Shown here piece by piece: positions 53,508 through 63,950 of a stretch of DNA of 64,000 nt. Below the pieces are notes generated by a model that was not told the DNA's origin, did not search any database, and saw only the letters and a program-made list of their open reading frames with translations. This DNA is from Sipunculus nudus (taxonomy: Eukaryota > Annelida > Sipuncula > Golfingiida > Sipunculidae). The translations under genes were made by a program, and so were the position numbers. Positions within the stretch are counted from its first letter, which is position 1. Each line of letters starts with the position of its first letter. The stretch covers positions 45,738,456 through 45,802,455 of the forward strand of contig CM049318.1 of the NCBI GenBank assembly GCA_026874595.1, given 5' to 3'.

Positions 53508-54325
53508 CTACACACATCCACATTCAGTGATGGACATTTGATCAAGCCTCCGCTGACGTATCAGCCCATTATTGTCAACATAAATCACAATAATTGGTTC
53601 AAATTTTGTAGGTGTACATAGTTTTCCGTTAACATTGGATGGTTTGATAAAATTAATGGAATGTTGAAAGCTTGATGCCATGCAGTTTCCTCTGCAAAAA
53701 TTAGCATAGTATCCACTTGGGTACAAAATATTTTGTTCCCAACCCATATCTATAAAGTTAACGTATAGTCTCTTCAGTTTGCAGGTACAGAGGGCAGAAC
53801 GTTTGGCTCTAAGATGGTGCCACGGCACCTGTAGGTCTGTTCCAACTATCAGGTTTCGGACACGCGTTCCTATTACCAGGAAAGGACGTCTCTTCTCTAA
53901 AGCATGTCGGGCCTTGTGGAATGATCCGGCCGACTTCCGGTGTCGGCGTGCGCGACGTTTCATTACCATGACAGGTCGTAAGCGCTTGCTGCATCGCTCA
54001 CATGTGACACGGAATATTAATTGTTTCCCACGGTCTTTCCGTGTTATTAACTCTTGAGTTACCGAGCTTGGAAGCACCAGTTTGACCCATTTGTTATGTA
54101 CAATAAAAGTTCGTAGACTTGCAACCATTTTGTCTATTCCTGTACTGACGTCATGCATGTAAACATTTAAACGAAGCTTCCTCTTAGGATTTCTTTTTCC
54201 CGCCTTTTTTGACAGCCGATACCTCACCAAGATGTACAGACTGACGTTTGTCACCTCGAGTCGTCGCGCGGTCTCACTCACGTGTAGTGTGAATTGCATC
54301 ATGTCCTCTGCTGTATTGTTTGGAA
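53508..54325 (-). CDS. activin/inhibin-like TGF-beta ligand, terminal exon
   Basis: Minus-strand exon from an acceptor (TTTTTTATTTCCAG, AG at 54327-54326) to a stop at 53508-53510. It opens with two bases of a split codon, then PNNTAED before the first Met (54302), so that Met is not the true start. The propeptide part shows LIFRVTCERC and RRPFLVIGTRV, as in activin-type precursors. A furin site RAKR precedes a mature domain of about 100 residues: CTCKLKRLYVNF, MGWEQNILYPSGYYANFCRG, NC, KLCTPTKFEPI, VIYVDNNGLI and TECGCV. The cystine-knot cysteines are present, but the usual CC pair is LC, so the interchain cysteine is missing. There is one extra Cys N-terminal to the domain. The product would be a secreted signalling protein acting on Ser/Thr-kinase receptors. 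The signal peptide exon(s) lie upstream and were not found. Confidence 0.93.
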
Positions 54326-54329
54326 CTGG

Positions 54330-54510
54330 AAATAAAAAAGATAATTAATCACATCCAGCCGCATGCTCATGTGCATACCAGTTGCATACTTGTGTGTAGC
54401 ATAACGTTTGTAGTCTAGGAGCGTGGACCGGGCAAAATGGTCGTCTTTCAACCCATCACACAGCCAAGGTCCGACTTTATATTATGGTAGCTTGATAAGT
54501 CCAGAGCACT
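54330..54510. other. intron upstream of the TGF-beta exon
   Basis: Non-coding sequence next to the acceptor. Nothing else is seen. Confidence 0.5.
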
Positions 54511-54515
54511 GCTTT

Positions 54516-54548
54516 GGGGGGGGGGGGGGGGGGGGGGGGAGGGGAGGA
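54516..54548. repeat. long G homopolymer
   Basis: About 24 Gs, then AGGGGAGG, 190 bp upstream of the TGF-beta exon acceptor, within the presumed intron. On the transcript strand it is a C run. Confidence 0.95.
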
Positions 54549-55230
54549 ACTGTGGTATGAGGGTTGTGCTTCTGACCGTTTTGTAGTGGACGTTTGAACA
54601 TTAACAGAGTCATTGATCAGGGTAAGGGGGTAACTTAAACGGGAATATCTTGGCTGCTAATCAACCAATTTTTATTATTAAAACTAAGGTGTCGCTTAAA
54701 AGTGTCGGACGGGCCTATCAGCATATATAACACTAATGCATGCATAAAATAAAGCATATTTTAGGAAGTCTAAATGTCGCCTCCAAAAACAATTTCTTAT
54801 ATATTTCTTGAACTGGTCACCTAGACCATAAAACTTGATCTTATACATGTTGATTGTACACGTAACATTCTTGCCCTATTTCAACTGATACAGTCATTGA
54901 TTTCACTATTTTAGCCTGATTGGTTTATAATGAGATGTATTTAGTATACGATGGAGATTAACCGAATTTACTTGGTCGTCATTATCATCTTTACCCTTAG
55001 GGCACAACAAAAGATTTCCTGTAGTTTTTGGTCCTCGATTGATCATCCTAATTGGAGGAAATCGTTGAACTCCAAACTTTCTCTCCATCATATAATACAG
55101 GTCAGAAGAAAGGTAACGCAATACAGCTAAATGATTAATTTAGTAGTGACAGATCCACCCGTTCATTGTTAATACAAGTACTTAGCTCCAGAAGAATGAA
55201 CAATGCCTAACGAAATTATTAGGGTCCCGC
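54549..55230. other. no gene recognised
   Basis: Probably intron of the TGF-beta gene if its first exon lies to the right. No exon with a signal peptide was identified. Confidence 0.4.
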
Positions 55231-55234
55231 TTAG

Positions 55235-56880
55235 TGATCACCGTGTCAAACGGTTCATCCGTCCTTCCGTCCATCCGTCCTTCCGTCAGTGACACTTTCT
55301 TTCGCGCGCGATAACTCACCAACAACACACTGCAGCTTTCCTAAATTCACAGGGACGATTGATACCTATGAGGGCTTCATACCTATTGAATTACAGACCT
55401 GCCGGCTTTCCAATATGGCCGCAACAGCCTGTTCGCTGATTTTCTTTCGCGCTCGATAACTCAACAACAACCTACTGCAGCTTTCTCAAATTCGCAGGAA
55501 TGATGGGTACCTATATTAGGGCTCTAGACCTATTGAATTACAGACCTGTTAGAATTCCCATATGACCGCCACAGCCCGATTGCTGATTTTCTTTCGCGCG
55601 ATAACTCAGCAACAACCTACAGCAGTTTTCCCAAATTTACAGGGGTGATTGGTACCTATGAAGGCTCAAGGCCTTTCGAATTACAGACTTGTCGGCTTTC
55701 CAATATGGCAGCCAGAGGCCCGATCGCTGTTTTTTCTTTCGCGCGCGATAACTCAACAACAGCCTCCTGCAGCTTTCCCAAATTCACAATAATGATTGGT
55801 ACCTATGAGGGCTCTAGACCTTTTAAATTACAGACCTGTCAGAATTACAATATGGCCGCCACAGCCCGATCGCTGATTTTCTTTCGCGCACGATAACTCA
55901 ACAGCAACCTACTGCTACTTTCCCAAATGCACACGGATGATTGGTACCTATGAGGGCTCCAGACCTATTGAATTACAGACCTGTCGTAATTCAAATATGG
56001 CCGCAACTCCCCGATTGCTGATTTTCTTTCGCGCGATAACTCGACAACAACCTACAGCAGCTTTCCAAAATTGACATGGATGATTGATACCTATGAGGGC
56101 TTCATACCTATTGAATTACAGACGTGTCGGATTTTCAATATGGCTGCCACAGCCCGATCCATGATTTTCTTTCGCGCGCGATAACTCAACAACAGCCTCC
56201 TGCAGCTTTCCCAAATTCACAATAATGATTGGTACCTATGAGGGCTCTAGACCTTTTAAATTACAGACCTGTCAGAATTACAATATGGCCGCCACAGCCC
56301 GATCGCTGATTTTCTTTCGCGCACGATAACTCAACAGCAACCTACTGCTACTTTCCCAAATGCACACGGATGATTGGTACCTATGAGGGCTCCAGACCTA
56401 TTGAATTACAGACCTGTCGTAATTCAAATATGGCCGCAACTCCCCGATTGCTGATTTTCTTTCGCGCGATAACTCGACAACAACCTACAGCAGCTTTCCA
56501 AAATTGACATGGATGATTGATACCTATGAGGGCTTCATACCTATTGAATTACAGACGTGTCGGATTTTCAATATGGCTGCCACAGCCCGATCCATGATTT
56601 TCTTTCACGCGCGATAACTCAACAACAACCTACAGCAGCTTTAAAAAGTTACAAGGATGATTTGTACCTATGAGGGCTACAGACCTGTTGAATTACAGAC
56701 CTGTTGGATTTCCAATATGGCCGCCACAGCCCGATCACTGATTTTCTTTCACGCGCGTTAACTCACCAACAACCTACTGCAGCTTTCCCTAATTCACAGG
56801 GATGATTGGTAATAATTAGGGCTACAGACCTATTGAATTACAGACTTGCTCAAAATTAAATAGGGCTAACAGACGACATT
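55235..56880 (+). repeat. ~144-bp satellite with TTTCGCGCGCGATAACTC
   Basis: About eleven monomers, headed by CGTCCTTCCGTCCATCCGTC sequence at 55255-55285. Each monomer has CTTTCGCGCGCGATAACTCA, CAACAACCTACTGCAGCTTT, GATGATTGGTACCTATGAGG, TTGAATTACAGACCTGTCGG and AATATGGCCGCCACAGCCCG. A block of three monomers (433 bp) is repeated perfectly by eye. Confidence 0.93.
55741..56606 (+). repeat. 433-bp higher-order repeat, two copies
   Basis: 55741-56173 and 56174-56606 match base for base as far as I can read, until TTTCGCGCGCG (first) versus TTTCACGCGCG (second) at the far end. Each copy holds three monomers distinguishable by CACAATAATG, GCACACGGATG and TTGACATGGATG. Confidence 0.9.
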
Positions 56881-57440
56881 CGATGATTTTCTATTGCACA
56901 CATTATTTCAGACATATCTTCTGTAATATCATTTGATCCATTAGGATTTTTTCCCTCATGCATATGGACAAAAATCTGTTTCTGTTTGTCATATTTTTCA
57001 AATTTAACTTAATTTTCATCCACATGTAAACTTATCCAGCACTACCAGAAATGCGGGGCGTGAAATTATGTCAGGGGATCCAAAGCCCATGAATATTGGC
57101 TAGCGAAAGAAAATTTCCCCTAAAAGCACCTAAAAGTTTCCCCATAATCCTCTTAAAAATCAGATCTTAATCTACTCTTGATCAAGACTGAAGTCACTTG
57201 GAAAAAAATTTCATTTTTCGAGTAGCAAAATACTTCCCGCAAAATAAATTTGAGCGCCCAAAATTTTCGAAAATAGAGTGACAAAAGGGTATAAATGATA
57301 CATCATTTTCATCTTTTACACCATTTAAACACGTTTGGATAGGAAATACTTGCCATGGTATCTGAAACTGTTAACAATCAAATTTTACAACCAAGAATGG
57401 ACTCTCAGATGTCGATCCTTCTGCTCGCTATCACCTCGGC
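56881..57440. other. no gene recognised
   Basis: Non-repetitive, AT-rich, with no coding signal. Confidence 0.45.
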
Positions 57441-57448
57441 AAGCGTTT

Positions 57449-59070
57449 TTAGCTCAGCTGACTGAGAGTTATCTGAGCTATAGCGATCACCCTTTGTCCG
57501 TCGTCCGTCCGGCCGTTAACAGGGCTCAAATCGTAACCGCTGGACCTGGAATCTTCTAACTTGACATCCAGGGAGGTCCTTAAAAAATCTCCTCAGAAAC
57601 CTGAAATTAGATCTCTGTTACCCCTGTTCTTCGAGCTATGGGGCTCTGAAGTACCCCCTCCCCCCCCCCCCCCCCCCACAATATTCAAATATTTGATACA
57701 AAAGTTCAGTTATCTGAATTATTACTGCATTGATCACCATGATTATTTTGTATGAATATTGATCATGGAGGGTTCCATCATTTCCTGCAAACCGGTGGCG
57801 CCACCTATTTTTTCTATTTTTTTCTCTATTTTTGAGATCTTCAAAGAAGATGTCATCTGTTAACAGGGCACAAATCTTAACTGCTGGACCAGGAATCTTC
57901 TTACTTGACATCAAGGGAGGTCCATTAAAAGTCTCTGTGGAAACCTGAAATTTAGTCTCTGTTACCCATATCCTTCGAGCTATGGGGCTCCTAAGTACCT
58001 CTCAGAACATTTAAAAATTTGATACAAAAGCTGCACTATCTGGACAACTAATGCATTGATCATCATGATTTTTGCGTGGATATTCATCATGGAGTGTTTC
58101 ATTCGTTCCTGCAGACTGGTGGCGGAACATAGATTTTGTTGAATTTTTACGCATTTTTTCTCTATTTTTGAGACCTTCTGTTAACAGGGCACAAATCGTA
58201 ACCATCGGACCTGGAATCTTCTAACTTGAAATCCAGGGGGTCCATAAATAATTTGCTTGGAAAAATGGAAAGTAGGTCTCTGTTACCCATATCCTCTAAG
58301 CTATGGGGTTCAGAAGTACCCCCAAGAATAATTACAAATTTGATACGAAAGCTCCAGTATCTGAATGATTAATGTATTGATCACCATGACATCCTGGGAG
58401 TTCCATGAAAAAACTCTTTGGAAACCTGAAAATCATCATGGACTGTTTTATTTGGTCCTACAGCCTGCTCACACCACATGGATTATTTTTAAATGTTTAC
58501 ACATTTTTTTTCATAATTTTTTAGACCTTCAGAGAAGTCTCTTAACAGGGCACTTATGTTAACCAATGGACCTTGAATCTTCTAATTAAAAAAAATTGAG
58601 GCCCATGAAAATTCTCCATTGAAACGTGAAATTAGGTGTCTATTACCCACATCCTCTGAGAAATGGGGCTCTGAATTACGACCCAAAATTATTAACAATT
58701 TGATACAAAAACTCCAGTATCTGAATTACTAATGCATTGATCACCATGATTTTTTTTGCATGCATATTTATCATGGAGGGTTTCATCAGTTCCTTCAGAC
58801 TGGTGGCACCATCTTTATTTTTTTTAATTGATACACATATTTTTCGCTAGTAATGAGACCTGTAAACAAAAAGTTGTCTGTTAACAGGGCACAAATCATA
58901 ACCACAGGACCTAGGATCTTCTTACTTGACGAGCAGGGAGGTACACTAAAAAAATCTCCGTGGGAACCTGATATAAGGTCTCTTTTACCCAGATCCTTTA
59001 ACTTATTGGGTTTCGTAAATAGCCCCCAGCATAATAAAGAATCTGATACAAAAGCTCGAGTGTCTGGATA
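57449..59070 (-). repeat. third GCTCAGCTGACT-family element, other orientation
   Basis: Starts TTTTTAGCTCAGCTGACTGA then AGTTATCTGAGCTATAG and TTTGTCCGTCGTCCGTCC. About five ~300-bp units follow, with GTTAACAGGGCACAAATCGT, AACCTGAAATTAGGTCTCTG, CCCATATCCTTCGAGCTATG and GATCACCATGATTTTT. They are reverse complements of the 46.3-48.2 kb units. The far end is lost. A C run lies at 57658-57677. Confidence 0.85.
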
Positions 59071-60250
59071 ACTACTGCCTATCTGAAGAAAACTCGAGCA
59101 GAGAAAACAGAGACCACTCTGAACAGCCGATGGAACACACAGAATGCTTCTGATGTATGGCCCAGACAAGGACTGTTTGGAGAAGAATAATATTTTAAAG
59201 TGTTGAATTCTTATGAATATACTTGAAAAATCATTGGTTTAATACGCGTGATGGACCCTTTTGCACAGGAACATATTATAATAAAATTTCTTCTTAAGAG
59301 TTTTAAGCTGGCTTGTGTTTTAGCTTTCAGACAAATATCCTTTTTACACTCAAATTATCACATAAAGCATAATCTGTATAAAATGTTCAGTTGCATGGGT
59401 TTTAAAAATATATTATTCACACAATCTGTACATTTAAGATCTTCATTACACAAAAGGTGTGATGTCAGTGGTCTACAAAATATGCTATTATTCTATCAGA
59501 ATGTCAGAAAGTTATAATATTAATGATGTAGGAATGTTCAAATATTAGTAGTTGTCTGTCTGTAGGAGAATCAAATAGGATATAAGTTGTCAATATAAGA
59601 TAATTATATGGCAAGAATGTTTGTTTTTGTGAATCTCTGTCAGATTTTAGGCTTAATTAACAGTTAAACAGTTAAATTATGCCTTTTGTTAAAATATCTG
59701 ATTAAAATGAGAATTTTCCTATCTTATGACGTTTATTAATTTTTCCCCCATGTTGGATTTTGGATGATGTGTTAATCTCTAGTTTGTTTCCTTCAGTCAA
59801 CAAAACTGAAGCTGAATATGTGTTACTGCAAGTATCAACCAATTTCCTTGACTACATGTCTCCACGATTTCTGTTTGTTATTATGTAAATAAATCGTTTT
59901 ATGTTTAGAAAGCAGCCAAAATTTTTAATTTTTTAATGGTATCTAGATATGCAATTGGCCTATATGTATGAAAGATAAAAAAATAATGAATTAAAACACC
60001 ACGGCTTCCTATCATCGACATCCATGTTTCAGTCTGCACATAACGGTTTAGTATCTTAATCGGACACACGGTGGCGCTCGAGCTGCGCAAGGTTCTTTTC
60101 ATCTGTTGGCCACAATAGAGGCGGGTACCAGTCTACCTTTTAACGCCTCAGCAAATGTGGAATGTTGCCGTACATTCATATTTTTATCATTGTAGCCTTT
60201 TTTTCAGATTTTATTGAATTATTGCGTCATATGGAGTTGTGATTGTGAAA
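59071..60250. other. no gene recognised
   Basis: AT-rich. An 89-codon frame at 59248-59517 has no recognised similarity. Confidence 0.4.
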
Positions 60251-61987
60251 GAATTCCTTGTAATTCCTGACCAGGTTGGTCAGTCGCGGATGTCTGTTTG
60301 TCTGTCTGTTTGTCTGTGTACTCTCTACAGGCCACAATTTTGCGGCAATTGATTTCAAACTTACTTTTCTGGTAGACAAGCAAAAGCCCTGGAGGCCTAT
60401 TGGCGATATAGGTCAAAGGTCAAGGTCAAGGTCATCACAACTTCTCAAAACGGGTTTTGCTCCATATCTTTGTAACTTTTAGTCGTATCTACTTCAAACG
60501 TAGCTCATTTTATTCGTCATTTCAAGGCCTTACTTCTGGTGTGTAGCTGACTCAAATTGCCGTTACCATGGTTACGAATTTTTGGGGAAAGTCAATATAT
60601 TCGAAAATAAGGGGCCTAATTTTTCTAACTTTGGCAGTTTTACAGCTAGAGAGGTCTAGTTTTTTGCATCAGGTAGCATTCAACAAGTACTGCAAGATTG
60701 TTTTATAAGTCTCGCGATATCTCGTATAATATCTCGTCAAACGAGATATTTCGAGATTTTAGTAGTCTTGCCCTGGAGGCCACAGTTTTGCTGGAATCTT
60801 TTTGAAACTGACATATCGTAAGTCCTACACTATTATCTCGAAATAGTGAATGCGGCCGTTAGGTGGCGCTGTATGCAAACCTCCCCAACATACCATGTTT
60901 TGTCCATTTCTCCAAAACTGTAAGCCTCAATTACATAAACTATAGCTTATTTTCTTCCTCTGGGTCTTTCCAAATACCTGGTGTATTCATTTGGTCTCAA
61001 TTTCGAGTCACTTTGTCTGTGTGTCCGTCTGTTTCTCAGTTGTCCTCAAATCCGCTTGCTTGACGGTTCTGCGTCTCACATATAGCATTCTACAGGCCAC
61101 AGTTTTGAAAGAATCCTTTTAAAACTATTACATCTTATGTCTTACACTAATATCTCGAAACCAATTTTCATTTTCCAGAATTGGCCGCTAGGGGGCGGTG
61201 CACGCAAACTTGCACAACATATCATTTTTTGGCCATATCTCCAAAACTATAAACCTCATTTACATAAACTATAGCTTATTTTCTTCCTCTGGGTCTTTCC
61301 AAAAACCTGGTGTATTCATTTGGTCTCAATTTCGAGTCACTTTCTCTGTGTGTCCGTCTGTTTCTCAGTTGTCCTCAAATTCGCTTGCTTGCCGGTTCTT
61401 GCGTCTAACATATAGCATTCTACAGGCCACAGTTTTGAAAGAATCCTTTGAAAACTATTACATCTTATGTCTTACACTAATATCTCGAAACCGGCTTTTC
61501 ATTTTCCAGAATTGGCCGCTAGGGGGCGGTGCACTCAAACTTGCACAACATATCATTTTTTGGCCATATCTCCAAAAATATTAACCTCATTTACATAAAC
61601 TATAGCTTATTATCTTCCTCTGAGGTTTCTTCATAACATGATTAAGTCATCTGATCTCAATCTTGGGTCAGTTTGTCAGTATGTTTGTCTGTTTGTCAGT
61701 TGACCTCAATTTCGCCTGCTTCCTGGTTCTTGCGTCTCACATGTAGCATTCTACTGGCCACAGTTTTGCAGGAATCGTTTTGTAAATTACACTTGTCATA
61801 TATCGTGATGATATCTGGAAGTCCTATGTTTATTATTCAAATAAGTCAAAGGTCAAGGTCAAGGTGATCAAAATATATCAAAATCTTATTTTCTTTAGAA
61901 CTTTGTTAATAATGGTTCTTTCTTCAGAAAGTATGGATTATTTTCTTTCACTTTGACACTGCTCGTTCATCTGACTAACTTTACATC

Positions 61988-62030
61988 ATTTCCGGCAAGC
62001 GCGTGACCTAAGGTCATCTAGTCTGTTTGT
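61988..62030 (+). repeat. palindromic repeat terminus
   Basis: TTTCCGGCAAGCGCGTGACC then TAAGGTCATCTAGTCTGTTT. It marks the start of a new copy of the family inside the 60-64 kb region. Confidence 0.85.
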
Positions 62031-63907
62031 CTGTTTGTCTGTGTACTCTCTACAGGCCACAATTTTGCAGCAATTGTCTTTAAACTTTTACAGCTGGTAG
62101 ACAAGCAAAAGTCCTGGAGGCCTATTGTTTTGGGGCGATATAGGTCAAGGGTCAAGGTCAAGGTCATCAAAAGTATACAAAACGGTTTTTTCTTCATATC
62201 TGTGTGACTATTAGTCGTATCTACTTCAACCGTAGCTCATTTTAATCGTCATTCCAAGGCCTGTCTTCTGGTGTGTAGCTGACTCAATTTGCGGTAACCA
62301 TGGTAACGAATTTTCGGGGAAAAGTGCTGATATTTTTCTAACTTTGTCAATTTTAAAGGTACAGAGGTCTAGGTTTTGCATCAGGTAGCATTCAACAAGA
62401 ACTAAAAGATTTTATTAAAAGTTTTGCAATATCTCGTATAATATCTCGTCAAACGAGATATTTAGAGATTTCAGTAATCTTGCCCTGGAGGTCACAGTTT
62501 TGCAGGAATCTTTTTGAAACTGACATATCATAAGTCCCACACTATTATCTCAAAAACAATTTTTCATTTTTTCAATGCGGCCGCTAGGGGGCAATGTATG
62601 CAAACCTCCCCAACATATCATGTTTTGTTCATATCTCCAAAAGTATAAGCCTCAATTACAAAAACTATAGCTTATTTTCTTCCTCTTAGTCTTCACCATA
62701 AACTCGTTAAGTCATTTGGTCTCAATCTTGTGTCACTTTGTCAGTATGTCTGTCTGTTTGTCAGATGTCCTCAAATTCGCCTGCTTGCTGTTGCTTGCGT
62801 CTCACATATTACGTTCTACAGGCCACAGTTTTGAAAGAATCCTTTTGAAACTATTACATCATATGTCTTACAGTAATATCTCGAAAGAGGTTTTTCATTT
62901 TCTGGATATGGCCACTAGGGAGCGCTGCTCTCGACCCTCCACAACATACCATTTTTTAGCTATATCTCCAGAACTATAAACATCAATTACATAAACTATA
63001 GCTTATGTTCTTTCTCTGAGTCTTCTCCATAACCTGATGTAGTCATTTGGACTCAATCTTGAGTCACTTTTTCAGTGTGTCCGTCTGTTTGTCAATTGTC
63101 CTCAAATTCGCCTGCTTGCTGGTTCTTGCGTCTTATATAGAGCATTCTACAGGCCACAGTTTTGAAAGAATCCTTTTGAAACTAGTACATCTTATGTCTT
63201 ACACTAATATCTCGAAACGTATTTTTCATTTTCTCAATGTGGCCGTTAGGGAGCGCTGAACACGACCCTCCCATTTATATCATTATATTGGCCGTATCTC
63301 CAAAACTCAAAGCCTCAATTACATAAAGTATAGCTTATTTTCTTTCTCTGATTCATCTCCATAACCTGGTGTAGTCATTTGAACACAATCTTGAGTCACT
63401 TTGTCAGTGTGTCCGTCTGTTTGTCAGTTGTCATCAAATTCGCCTGCTTGCTGGTTTTTGCGTGTCACATATACCGTTGTACAGACCACAGTTTTGCAGG
63501 AATCCTTTTGAAACTTGTACAGCTGATGTCATACACTAATATCTCGAAAGATTTTTTTTTTTTTATTTTCAGGATATGGTTGTTTGGGGCGCTGCACTCG
63601 AACCACTGCAACATATCAGTGCTTGGCCTTTCCTCCAAAACTGTGAACTTTATCTGCACAAACTATAACTCATTTTGTTTCTATATATTTTCTCCATATG
63701 TTTATCTAATCATATATTATCTAAAATGTGTCATTGTGTCAGGCTGTTTTTCCGTTTGTCAGTTGTTGTCAGCTTTGTATGCTTTCATGTTATTTTGTGT
63801 GATATATATCATTCTACAGGCCCTAATTCCTCTGCATTCACTCTGAAGATCACTAATTTGATGGAAAAATGATACTTTGTATCGTTTGTCCGTCTGTTTG
63901 TCATTTC

Positions 63908-63950
63908 AACTTCCGGCAAGCGCTCGACCTCTGGTCGTCTAGTTTGTTTG
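63908..63950 (+). repeat. palindromic repeat terminus
   Basis: ACTTCCGGCAAGCGCTCGAC then CTCTGGTCGTCTAGTTTGTT. Start of another copy, cut by the window end. Confidence 0.85.

Noticed and set aside
53779-54057. 92-codon plus-strand frame opposite the TGF-beta exon
   Set aside because: Shadow of the real minus-strand coding exon.
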